NCBI GenBank assembly: GCA_964369415.1
Contig: CAYJFP010000012.1
Span: forward strand, 1-61,373
DNA from: SIG603 sp964369415
Lineage (GTDB): Bacteria > Bacillota > Clostridia > Oscillospirales > Acutalibacteraceae
Reading direction: 5' to 3'
Length of the DNA: 61,373 bases
The translations under genes were made by a program, and so were the position numbers. Below the pieces are notes generated by a model. The model ran no database searches, had not been told where the DNA came from, and saw nothing but the letters and a program-made list of their open reading frames with translations. Each line of letters opens with the position of its first letter. The first letter of the stretch is position 1. Below are positions 35,782-45,000 of this stretch, piece after piece.

Positions 35782-36606
35782 TTATTTGACCCCCGAACTT
35801 ATAAATGTATCTATTATGTACTTTTGGAAAATTAGGTATAATACTAGCGGTATTATCATGGTCACTACCGACATCGCCATGGCAGATACAAAACCGTCTC
35901 CACCCTCGCCTGAAATAAACATTTGAAGAGCTAAAGGCAATGTGTAATTATCTGTAGTTTTAAGTATCATTCTTGTCCAAATAAACTCATTCCAGCTGAG
36001 TGTAAAGAACCAAATAGCAGTTGCTATAAGTTGTGGACGGATTAGCGGAAGCACCATATCTCTCATAATAGCTAAATCTTTTACACCATCTAATTTTGCC
36101 GCTTCTATGAGTGATAGCGGAATATTTCTCATAGCTTGCACCATCAAAAACATTGCCGAACCCGAGAAAACTTGTGGCAAAATAACACCCGCTATATTGT
36201 CAAGCAATCCTATTCTTGCAAGCATTAGATAGTTTGGTATCATTGTTACTGTAAATGGAACAAACATTGAAATCATCATCAAGGACTTGACCGATTTTGA
36301 GCCTTTAAAAGTATAATAAACTAATACATAAGCCGCTAAAAATGCGCATAAAATTTGCAAAATTGTCGTTACACTCGAAACAATAAATGTATTTGCTATT
36401 ATTTGAAACATTGGCAGTCTTTCAAAAAGCCTTATAAAGTTATCAAACGTTATTCCGGCTGTAAAAAGACTTACCGTGTCCTGATATGCAATTTCCTCTG
36501 TTTTAAGCGAATTTGAAATTGCAAAGATGATTGGATATATCATCGAAAACACTACTACAATAAATATAAAGTGCCATAAAACTCTAAAACCGGCTTTAGT
36601 TTTCAT
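35782..36606 (-). CDS. ABC transporter permease, MalG/UgpE type
   Basis: This 274-residue membrane protein has six spans and the EAA loop LIEAAKLDGVKDLAIMRDMVLP that contacts the ATPase. Its start overlaps the end of the partner permease gene by 11 bp, and the ATPase gene begins 3 bp after it, indicating tight translational coupling. It forms the importer channel with the MalF-like partner. Confidence 0.9.
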   Translation of the reverse strand: MKTKAGFRVLWHFIFIVVVFSMIYPIIFAISNSLKTEEIAYQDTVSLFTAGITFDNFIRLFERLPMFQIIANTFIVSSVTTILQILCAFLAAYVLVYYTFKGSKSVKSLMMISMFVPFTVTMIPNYLMLARIGLLDNIAGVILPQVFSGSAMFLMVQAMRNIPLSLIEAAKLDGVKDLAIMRDMVLPLIRPQLIATAIWFFTLSWNEFIWTRMILKTTDNYTLPLALQMFISGEGGDGFVSAMAMSVVTMIIPLVLYLIFQKYIIDTFISSGVK

Positions 36607-37489
36607 AATATACCTTCTTCCCTACTACTTCATTTAAAACAAACAGACAAACTCCGAAAACAAGTAGCGCAATTACAGAAACTGCCGCTGCTTCGCCTGT
36701 TTCAAAAAGTCTAAACGCTTTAAAGTATGCATCGTAAATAATATTAGAACTTGAGTAATTCGGTCCGCCTTCTGTCAACACTTCAATAGGACTAAACACA
36801 TAAGTTAACCCTTGCACTATTGTCATAATGAATATATAAAACGACGTTGCACCCGACATTGGAGCCACTATATCTATAAATATCTTAGGAAGTGAAATAC
36901 CGTCTAGTCTTGCAGCTTCTATAACTTCTTCAGATACCCCGCTTACTGCCGCAAGCAACATTATAAAGTTATACCCAAAGCTTTTCCACGAGGTTATAAG
37001 GCTAATGACGACTATAACTAGTCCCTCAGTTTTAGACCATACAGGCATTTCAAGTCCCACTGCATTCATTATCATCGAGACAGGCCCTGCCACTGGGTTT
37101 AATATCCATGTAAATATAATTGAGCCTACCACCAAAGAAATAAATCCAGGTAAAAAGAGCGATACTTTATAAAACTTTTTCCATTTTACAAATACAAATC
37201 TACATACAAAGGCAAAAATAAACGGAGCGCAAAAATTAATTAATACTAAAAGCACAATATAGATAACCGTATTTACCATTACTTTTAAAAAATCTTCATC
37301 TTTAAACAAATCCGTATAATTACTTAAGCCCACAAAATCCATCTCAGGTCTTACCATATTCCAATCGAAAAAGCTGAGATAAACTGTATAAAAAATTGGA
37401 ACTGCAATAAATATAATAAAAAATATTGCCGCAGGCGTCAAAAAAAGGTATGGCTTTGCTTTATTTAAAACTCGTGAGCCCATAAACAT
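36596..37489 (-). CDS. ABC transporter permease, MalF/UgpA type
   Basis: This 297-residue permease has six membrane spans (first at about 13-33) and the EAA loop VIEAARLDGISLPKIF. AGGAGAG precedes the ATG. It follows the binding-protein gene after 86 bp, which contain a strong hairpin. It belongs to the MalF/UgpA class rather than the LplB class seen in the other two importers here. Confidence 0.9.
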   Translation of the reverse strand: MFMGSRVLNKAKPYLFLTPAAIFFIIFIAVPIFYTVYLSFFDWNMVRPEMDFVGLSNYTDLFKDEDFLKVMVNTVIYIVLLVLINFCAPFIFAFVCRFVFVKWKKFYKVSLFLPGFISLVVGSIIFTWILNPVAGPVSMIMNAVGLEMPVWSKTEGLVIVVISLITSWKSFGYNFIMLLAAVSGVSEEVIEAARLDGISLPKIFIDIVAPMSGATSFYIFIMTIVQGLTYVFSPIEVLTEGGPNYSSSNIIYDAYFKAFRLFETGEAAAVSVIALLVFGVCLFVLNEVVGKKVYYEN

Positions 37490-37517
37490 CTTTCTCTCCT
37501 ATAATCTAATATATTAA

Positions 37518-37547
37518 CATCTTCCGAATTGTAAAAAACGGAAGATG
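37518..37547 (-). repeat. Intergenic hairpin after the binding-protein gene
   Basis: CATCTTCCG (37518-37526) pairs with CGGAAGATG (37539-37547); with one mismatch the stem extends to 13 bp. There is no T-run, so it is more likely an mRNA-stabilising or processing structure that raises binding-protein levels. Confidence 0.6.
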
Positions 37548-37575
37548 CTAATGTATTTACTACTTTTAGCACTTC

Positions 37576-38865
37576 TTATTCATAAAGTGCATTTATTTCG
37601 TCTTGTGCTGTACTAAGGGCTTCTTCTACACTTAAGTCGCCACCTAGAATCTCGTCTCTTGTTGTAATTAAAATTTGTTCTGCTTTTAGTCCGTGGTCAC
37701 CAGGGAAAGATGCCCAAGGCACTGCATATTCAAGATAATCATATGCCATTTTGGTAACTTCGTTAGTTTTTAAAAGCTCTGAGTCCTCCGCTGACTTAAT
37801 TGGAGGTACATAACCTGTTGCCGCATCCCAAGCTAGCATGTTTTCTTCTGCTAAAATCCACTCTACAAGTTTTGCCGTTGCCGCTTTTTTATCATCATCT
37901 GTAGATGTTACCGCAAGGAAATTTCCTCCGCAAGGAACTTTTTGCTCTTTACCTTCCCATGATGGTGCTGGTAAAACAGTTACTTCTGATTCAGAAGTGC
38001 CTGTAATCATGGTGCTATATGAAACTGATTCCATATAAATTCCGATTTCGCCTTTAATAAACGCTTGTTTACCCTCTTCTACTGCTGTATGTAGGGCTGA
38101 TTCGTCTACCAATACTGCATCGGCATACAACTGATATGCTTCTATCGCCTCTGGAGAATTAATGCTGCTTAGTCCGTCTGTAATATAACTTCCACCGTTG
38201 CTCTCAATAATTTGTTGCAACTCCCATGTGTAGGCATATTCTGCAATATACATACCATATTTATCAGTGCTATCACTTATAGTTTTAGCGGCTTCTGCTA
38301 CACCTGTCCATGTGCTTAAATTGCTTAAATCAACATTTGCTTCTGATAAAATATCTGTATTTACATATAAAACAGGCACTGAAAGTCCGTATGGAAAACC
38401 AACTACTTCACCCTCTGCATTAACTGCTAAAGCCTTAATCGACTCTTCATATGTATCGTCTACAAAACTTTCTTTACCTTCTTCTGCATAATTTGCAAAA
38501 AGTTCATCGGCAGGTGTGTAAGTAAAGTTATTAGAAAAATACTCTTTATAGCTCCAGCCTATTTGAACTAGGTCAGGCGATGTACCTGCAGCTGCCTCAG
38601 CTTGTAAATCTTGCATTATTCCTTGATATGTGTTTGGAACAAATTTTTCTGTTACGTGAATTTCGTCTTGTGATTCATTGAACGCTTCAATAATTTCTGT
38701 AACTGTAGGTCCAGCAAAAGTTTCTGAGTTTATATGCCAATACTCAAGCTCTATTTTTTCTCCGTTTGCTGATTTCTCCGATCCTGATACCGAACTACAA
38801 GCCACCGCACTAAATGATATCAACGCTGCGGCTGCAAAAATACTGATTTTCTTTAAAATACTCAT
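37576..38865 (-). CDS. Extracellular solute-binding lipoprotein, MalE/UgpB class
   Basis: This 429-residue protein begins with a lipoprotein signal peptide ending in the lipobox AVAC (Cys near 23). The mature binding domain of family 1 has typical segments (LEYWHINSE, AAAGTSPDLVQIGW, AFIKGEIGIYMES). GAGGAAAT precedes the ATG at 38865. It is encoded between the alcohol dehydrogenase and the permeases in the same operon. The class includes binders of oligosaccharides and of glycerol-3-phosphate (UgpB). Its location with PhnX suggests a phosphonate-bearing or phosphate-ester ligand, which cannot be read from the sequence. Confidence 0.88.
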   Translation of the reverse strand: MSILKKISIFAAAALISFSAVACSSVSGSEKSANGEKIELEYWHINSETFAGPTVTEIIEAFNESQDEIHVTEKFVPNTYQGIMQDLQAEAAAGTSPDLVQIGWSYKEYFSNNFTYTPADELFANYAEEGKESFVDDTYEESIKALAVNAEGEVVGFPYGLSVPVLYVNTDILSEANVDLSNLSTWTGVAEAAKTISDSTDKYGMYIAEYAYTWELQQIIESNGGSYITDGLSSINSPEAIEAYQLYADAVLVDESALHTAVEEGKQAFIKGEIGIYMESVSYSTMITGTSESEVTVLPAPSWEGKEQKVPCGGNFLAVTSTDDDKKAATAKLVEWILAEENMLAWDAATGYVPPIKSAEDSELLKTNEVTKMAYDYLEYAVPWASFPGDHGLKAEQILITTRDEILGGDLSVEEALSTAQDEINALYE

Positions 38866-38884
38866 AATTATTTCCTCTTTCAAT

Positions 38885-40021
38885 TTAATATATTGTTTTT
38901 AAAATGTTTACTATGTCATCGGTACAAATTTTTGCGGGGTTATTGTCAATTCTACCCTCAGTAGAGCCGTTCTCTGCAAGAAATTGTATTTTTTCTTCTG
39001 CAATACCAAATTCGCTTAATTTACATGGGATACTCGCTTTTCTTAATATGTTTTCTATCAAAGGTTGTACTTCGCTCAAACTTTTAGTCATAAACGCACT
39101 AGCTAATATCTCTCTGTCTTCAATGAATTCATCATTAAAGGTTATCATCGCTCCGATAAGCATACTCACCGCAACTCCGTGTGGTATATTATAGTGCATT
39201 GTCAGCGGATACGATATAGAGTGGCAAGCGGTCGTTCTAGTGTTTGAAAACGCAAATCCTGCAAGCATACTGCCTTTTGCCATTTCATTTTTATAAGCTA
39301 TTTCATCATAATTATCAATAAGCTTTTCTATGGATGCAATAATAGTTCTTATCGAGGCTATCGCAAGCGCCTTTGTAATAGGGTTTCTTCCCTTTGCCCA
39401 GTAACTTTCAACTGCATGTGCTACCGCATCCATTGCCGATGAAACTGCAAGTTTTAATGGCATTGTTGCCAATAGAGCTGAATCTACTATTGCCGCCAAT
39501 GCGTAGTTGTCTTGTCTTTCAACAGATAGCTTCTTGCCTTCTTTTGTGTCCCAAATTGTCGCCCAGCAAGTAACTTCACTTCCTGTTCCAGCCGTTGTTG
39601 GAACGCCAATCCAAGGACATTTTGGTTTTGGACAAAGCTTTTTGCCCATCATTTCTCTTAATTCATCTACATTTTCAAGCTCTGTGCCTATAAGCGTTGC
39701 AAGTATTTTTGCACTGTCAAGAACACTGCCTCCACCTACTGCCAATATTAAATCTATGTCTGTGTTTTTTGCTTGACTGTATAGCTCAAATAGATTTTCT
39801 GGAGTAGGATTTGAATATTTAAAAACACTTGTTTGTGCTTTTTTTTGGGAATTTATATAGCTTTTAATATATTTATTTTCAAGTACTGACTCATCCCATA
39901 CAACAATCAAAACTGATTTGTCAACACACCCATTTCCCATAGCCTCATTAATAATCTCTTCAAGTTTTTCAAGAATTCCAATCCCTTGAAAAGTTTTAAC
40001 AGGATTATAAAATTTGTACAT
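38885..40021 (-). CDS. Iron-containing alcohol dehydrogenase, phosphonate-associated type
   Basis: This 378-residue group III alcohol dehydrogenase has an N-terminal NAD(P)-binding half with GGGSVLDSAK (about 95-104). Its C-terminal metal domain has candidate ligands Asp and His in MDAVAHAVESYW and two further His in ACHSISYPLTMHYNIPHG. The opening FYNPVKTFQGIG resembles the phosphonoacetaldehyde reductase subgroup (PhpC/FomC-like; the TIGR03405 phosphonate-associated group). It lies 11 bp downstream of phnX and 19 bp before the binding-protein gene. I infer interconversion of 2-hydroxyethylphosphonate and phosphonoacetaldehyde. An acetaldehyde reductase that disposes of the PhnX product is the main alternative. 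Confidence 0.8.
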   Translation of the reverse strand: MYKFYNPVKTFQGIGILEKLEEIINEAMGNGCVDKSVLIVVWDESVLENKYIKSYINSQKKAQTSVFKYSNPTPENLFELYSQAKNTDIDLILAVGGGSVLDSAKILATLIGTELENVDELREMMGKKLCPKPKCPWIGVPTTAGTGSEVTCWATIWDTKEGKKLSVERQDNYALAAIVDSALLATMPLKLAVSSAMDAVAHAVESYWAKGRNPITKALAIASIRTIIASIEKLIDNYDEIAYKNEMAKGSMLAGFAFSNTRTTACHSISYPLTMHYNIPHGVAVSMLIGAMITFNDEFIEDREILASAFMTKSLSEVQPLIENILRKASIPCKLSEFGIAEEKIQFLAENGSTEGRIDNNPAKICTDDIVNILKTIY

Positions 40022-40032
40022 CCATATTCTCC

Positions 40033-40827
40033 TTATGCGCTATAATTTATGACTTTAATTACTTCTAAAAGCTCACTCATATCATTAATAACATAATCAG
40101 CACCTGCATCTAAATATTTTTGTTTTGCATTTGCCTTTAATGTCTGTATCTCTTCATTTGACATTTTATTGTACTCATCTTTACTTAAGCCTAGCATGTT
40201 TGAACCCTCAAGAAGCCCTATGCTTATTACGCCTGCGTTTTTACCTTCTAAAATATCCATTTTTGTGTCCCCTACTTTAATGATCTTCGAGACATTTTCT
40301 ACGGATAATTTTTTCATACAGTCAAATATCATAAACGGTGATGGTCTTGATGCACCATCTACTAAATCGGGAGTTACCACCACATCAGGTTTAACTCCAA
40401 GTGTCTGTGCTTTTTCTACTACTCTTTCCATCATAGCACTTGTATAGCCTGTAGTAGACCCCACTTTTATCCCCATTTCTTTTAATGCTTTAAGTGTATC
40501 AACAACTTTATCTATTGCTACTGTATATTCTAAAACTACTTCGTATAAGTCTTTTTCAAATATTTCATATAACTCTTCAATGTCTTCTTCGGTAAAATCT
40601 CTATTGTATAAATCTCTAAACAAACCTTTAACTCTGTCAAAGTTTAGAATTGTTCTTATATGGCATTTTTTCTCCATCCCCATCGGTTTGTTTATTTCTT
40701 CCTTCGTAAGCTCTATACCTTTTTTCCTAAATGTTCTTGCAAAAACATCAACAGGTGCGCATGAACCATAATCTACCATTGTGCCTGCCCAATCAAATAC
40801 TACCATTTCAACTTTACTCATTTTCAT
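40033..40827 (-). CDS. phnX: Phosphonoacetaldehyde hydrolase (phosphonatase)
   Basis: This 264-residue HAD-superfamily enzyme cleaves the C-P bond of phosphonoacetaldehyde to acetaldehyde and phosphate. It has the nucleophile motif VFDWAGTMVDYGS with Asp12. In PMGMEKKCHI, Lys53 matches the Schiff-base lysine that distinguishes PhnX from other HAD enzymes. A C-terminal block (SKDEYNKMSNEEI, then AGADYVI) aligns with Salmonella PhnX. The ATG at 40827 is preceded by AAGGAG. It is the first gene of a seven-gene operon. The usual partner PhnW, which makes phosphonoacetaldehyde from 2-aminoethylphosphonate, is absent; an Fe-alcohol dehydrogenase takes its place. Identification is strong. Confidence 0.9.
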   Translation of the reverse strand: MKMSKVEMVVFDWAGTMVDYGSCAPVDVFARTFRKKGIELTKEEINKPMGMEKKCHIRTILNFDRVKGLFRDLYNRDFTEEDIEELYEIFEKDLYEVVLEYTVAIDKVVDTLKALKEMGIKVGSTTGYTSAMMERVVEKAQTLGVKPDVVVTPDLVDGASRPSPFMIFDCMKKLSVENVSKIIKVGDTKMDILEGKNAGVISIGLLEGSNMLGLSKDEYNKMSNEEIQTLKANAKQKYLDAGADYVINDMSELLEVIKVINYSA

Positions 40828-40853
40828 TACTCCTTAATATATTTCATACATAT

Positions 40854-40922
40854 ATAATAATCAAAATTACAGCAAAGAAAAGCAAATACAGTTAAAACTT
40901 CTGTAAAACTTGCGTTAAACTG
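40854..40922 (-). promoter_or_regulatory. Putative activator-dependent promoter of the phnX operon with three phased repeats
   Basis: On the minus strand TATTAT (40854-40859) is a plausible -10 box, but no good -35 lies 17 bp upstream. Beyond that position three related 7-mers recur at exactly 11-bp spacing on the plus strand: AAAACTT at 40894-40900, AAAACTT at 40905-40911 and TAAACTG at 40916-40922. The block 40889-40922 is also partly palindromic at its ends (CAGTTAAAA and TTAAACTG). A phased array beside a weak promoter suggests sites for an activator. The DeoR protein upstream and a PhoP-type phosphate-starvation regulator are the candidates. Confidence 0.45.
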
Positions 40923-40972
40923 CAATATATAGCTATTTTTTGCAATCTTTTACTTTTAATAACGCAAAAATT

Positions 40973-41002
40973 AAGCTGACACAAATTAACTCGTGTCAGC
41001 TT
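40973..41002 (-). terminator. Terminator of the deoR-like gene
   Basis: A 10-bp perfect stem, AAGCTGACAC (40973-40982) with GTGTCAGCTT (40993-41002), is followed on the minus strand by AATTTTTGC. It separates the regulator from the phnX operon. Confidence 0.8.
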
Positions 41003-41026
41003 TATGCAATATATTTAACTTTTCAA

Positions 41027-41794
41027 CTACTTAATGCTAAGGCCCAAATTCTCATAATGCTCTATTTTTTCATTACTAATCTCACCATCTGTATAAAGAA
41101 TGTCTATATCACCTAGCTCAAATAGTTGCTTTTGTGAATTTTTATCTATTTTTGAAGAATCCATTATGGCTATAACCTTTTTGGAATTTTTTTGAATCGA
41201 CTTCATAACCCCAAATTCTTTAAGCCTAAAATCTGTAAAACCTAAACTATCGTTAACAGCATTTATAGATAAAAAGCAAACATCGGGAAAATAACCGACG
41301 CATTCATTTTCGCAAGCAAATCCATAAGTAGATTTTTCAGTCATATCGACAAGACCTCCTATAAATGTCACATTAATATTATTTTTGCTGTTCCCAATAG
41401 CACTTACAACTTGAAAATTGTTAGTAATAACAGATATATCCATACAAGTCTTTGCAATAACATGTGCGAGCAAAGCACCGGTCGTACCCGAGTTGATAAA
41501 AATAACATCATCTTTTTTAATTTCGCTGACAGCTTTTTTACAGGCTATCATCTTTTTATTTAGATTTTTTATCTGTCTGATTTCAAAGTCATTTTGATGA
41601 AAATTTTCAATTATATTAACATCCTTGGTAGCCCCGCCCCTAACATATTTTAAAAGCCCCTCATTCTCCATTGCTTTCAAATCCCGTCTCACCGTGTCCC
41701 AAGAATATGAAAGTGCAAGCGAAATTTCTTCAATTTTAAGCGTCCTGCGATTTTCAAACATTTCGAGTATCTTTATTTTTCTGTCTTCATACAT
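41027..41794 (-). CDS. DeoR-family transcriptional regulator
   Basis: This 255-residue protein has an N-terminal DeoR winged HTH (IEEISLALSYSWDTVRRDLKAMENEGLLKYVRGGA, residues about 20-55). Its C-terminal DeoRC effector domain has the phosphosugar-binding segment FINSGTTGALLA near residue 100. DeoR proteins sense phosphorylated metabolites. It lies 199 bp upstream of phnX on the same strand, with its own consensus promoter and terminator, so it is the likely local regulator of the phosphonate-type operon. Confidence 0.88.
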   Translation of the reverse strand: MYEDRKIKILEMFENRRTLKIEEISLALSYSWDTVRRDLKAMENEGLLKYVRGGATKDVNIIENFHQNDFEIRQIKNLNKKMIACKKAVSEIKKDDVIFINSGTTGALLAHVIAKTCMDISVITNNFQVVSAIGNSKNNINVTFIGGLVDMTEKSTYGFACENECVGYFPDVCFLSINAVNDSLGFTDFRLKEFGVMKSIQKNSKKVIAIMDSSKIDKNSQKQLFELGDIDILYTDGEISNEKIEHYENLGLSIK

Positions 41795-41848
41795 AAATCT
41801 TCCGCAATAGTCTTAAAAACTATTCTCCCCTTACAATTTCTTATTTTC

Positions 41849-41877
41849 AGTATAATTGCATGTATTTAAAAAGTCAA
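41849..41877 (-). promoter_or_regulatory. Promoter of the deoR-like gene
   Basis: On the minus strand TTGACT (41872-41877), 17 bp and TATACT (41849-41854) lie about 55 bp before the start codon. Confidence 0.75.
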
Positions 41878-41970
41878 ATTAAATTTATGTATAATTTTGT
41901 TTATTATTAGTTAATTATACCTTTTCTTCCATTGCTATCTGTAGGTGGATTTATCACAATGCATAGAAAA

Positions 41971-41997
41971 AGACGGATAGCTAAATACTATCCGTCT
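41971..41997 (-). terminator. Terminator of the large surface protein gene
   Basis: AGACGGATAG (41971-41980) pairs perfectly with CTATCCGTCT (41988-41997), and the minus strand continues TTTTTC. Confidence 0.8.
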
Positions 41998-42047
41998 AGT
42001 AACACTATTTAAAAAGAATTTCTGATATTTCTTTATGCCTTAATAAA

Positions 42048-45000
42048 TCATTTATTTGTGAGTTTTTTTCTTAACACCAATACGATTCCAGTTAAAGCGA
42101 CTAGAGAAACAATTACTATTGGTAAGAAATTATCGTAATCGCCTGTTTGAGGTGCCTCAGGCTTTTCTGTAGGAGCTGTAGTCGGTGCAGGTGTAGGTGT
42201 TACTGGTACCGATAACTCTATAAATGTAAGATTTATTTGTACGTCTCCACTTGGCATGATAAATGTATATCCATTTTGTGTATTAGTCGTTCCTACAGGT
42301 ACTATGCCATTCATAATAGTCATTGTATCTATTCTATAACCATTGTTTGGTACTACTGTTACGGTGACTGTTTCGCCAGATTTAGCGGAAAGTTTATCCA
42401 CTGTTACAGTGCCGTTAGTGGTAGGAGCTACTGTCGTATAGTAGGACGCCTGTACATTTGCAAGTGCGATAAACGGTGAGAACGAGCTTATATTAACCGT
42501 AACTTTTCCATTAGCTGGAACTAGTCTCTCAAAGTATTCCCATGTGCCATCTGCTTTTTTGTGTGCTAACAGAATGGTTTCACCCACTTTGCTAGAAGCG
42601 TCAAATGTTACTTCTAAATCACTGGTTAAATTAAGCTCCTGTCCGTTTACCGTGAGTTTTACATCAAAAGCAAATACGGTTTCAGCATTTCCTGTAAGTC
42701 TATCCTTAAACTCATTTACAAGTGAATTAGAATCTAGTATTTCAGTGATGCTAAGTTCTACTGGCATAGGATTTCCCATGAGATCAAGCGGCATTTTGCC
42801 AGTGGCTGTTATATCAAGGTCGATGTCCGAAATTTTAAGTGTTCCTTGTACTTTGTAGGTTAAATCTGTTATTAAGGTTTCAAGCTTATCGATACTTTCC
42901 TTTGAAACATATGAGCGTTCTTCCTCTGTCATATTTTCTAGTTCTTCTAAGGCTTTTTCGATTTCTACCAAAGTTTTTTCGGCTTCTTCTTTAGTTAAGT
43001 CTTTAGTTTCGTCTACTTTTGGTAGGTTTTCTACTTCTTTGTCAAATTCTTGTGATTCATCTGGGTAGAAGTTCCAACCTGGATAAAGTGTGATAGCTTC
43101 TGTAACTTCACTTTCTATATCCCATTTATTAGTAAACTCTTTGTCTAAGTACCAATCGCTAAAGACATGGTCTTTTGCAGTGAGTGCTGGGGCTGCATCT
43201 TTTATGTTGCCGTTCATTACCACTGCAGTGTATAGATAGTTAGTGCCCTCAAATTCTGGATTTTGTGCGCCTGTATAGTCAAAGCTTACTTTATAAGTTA
43301 GTGCTATAGCACCAATGTTTGACATTTCAGTAGAAGAGGCAATACGTGCAGAAGTGGAATTAAATCTAAGCTCTGAATCAATAGTGCCAAAGTTAGTCAC
43401 ATCTCCACCATATAGTGTAATTGCATTTCCATATATTTTTGCATTCTCGTTATTTACTATGCTTGCACCGTCGTAATTAAAAACTAAGCCTTTTTCCATA
43501 TTAATTTTACTTCCATTTACAACATAACCGTAATTATTAAGTGTGCTACCAATTTCTATATCACCCCAGTTTGTGAATGTGACTCCCTCATCTATTGTCA
43601 ATTCAAAACCCCCAATGATATATAGACTTTTCGAGTCCTCGACTTTAGCATCTGCAGTAAGTGTAATATCGCTAGATATATATATTTCTTGTGTGAAATC
43701 ATCGTTTAAGGTGGCGATTAGTGCTTTTTCGTTATATACATAGGTCACAAATATCGCATCGTCTTGGTTTATAACAGTGCTATTATTTACAAATATGCCA
43801 GAATTGGAAACTATACCATTATTTATAAATGAACCATTGTTTACAACCATGGCCTTAGTCTCAATAAGGAACCTATCATTAATTGTAAGCATCATCCCCT
43901 CTGGAATAGTCAGTATTTTTGTTCCACTCACCACAGTATAAGAGTTAAGCGTTACTTTAGTAGCTAGTACTACTTCGGTAAAAGCAGTCTCTGCTAAAGC
44001 GTCTTTTAGTTTGTTTTCAGTGTCGACAGCGGCGATAAATTCTGCACCGGCCGCATTATTAACTTCTCCATTTCCACTATATGTGCCGTTAAACTCAATG
44101 AGAGAATTATTATCAATAGCTCCATTATTTGTAATCGAACCACCAAATACATTAATCTCACCGTTATTTGTGATAGTGAATGAATCAGTAATTTCCAAAC
44201 TGCAATTAAATGGTACACTTAATATTACACCTGTTGGAATATCTACAGATGTAGTAAGACTAATAGAACCTTGAACAATAACTCTTGAGGAAAATCCATC
44301 TTTTAAAGCGGCTACTAGCTTTTCCTCAGTGTCTACATTAGTATGTACATGCGCACCGTTTTGATTAGTAATCGTGCCGTTATTTGTCACGACGCTGTGG
44401 TTATCGATACCACTTTGTTCGCCGTCATTTATTATTGTAGCTTTATCCGCGTTCTCAATCGTGCCATTATTTGAAATCATAGAGTAATTGTTGAGAGTTC
44501 CTTTATTCACAAAAGTAGCACCTGGTTCGTTCATTAAATTAGCGTTTACATTGTTGTTAAACTTTTCACTTGAAATTTCACCATTATTTATAAAAAAGCC
44601 ATTATTGATGATGCCTTTCATGATGGTACCATAATCAAAAAATATACTTCCGTTATTTGTAAACGTTACATTCTCATTTATTGTGAGTGTATGATCCTCC
44701 GATACAAGCTCTTTGCCTGCTGGAATAGTCACATCCTCACTGATAACAAGGTTGTTTTCAATCATTATTGTAACAGGTTGATACAATATAGCGTTTTTAA
44801 GGTCCTCTTCTGTACCTACATAGCTGGTAGAGACACCACCTATAATTGTACCGTTACCGCTAATCGTGCCATGGTTATTTATATACGCGTTATCGTTTAT
44901 TATTACACCGTGGTTTACTACCGAGCCAAAAACAGTAAATCTATAACCATGTTTTATTTCAAGACTCATATTTTTTTCTATCACGACATTTTTACCCTTT

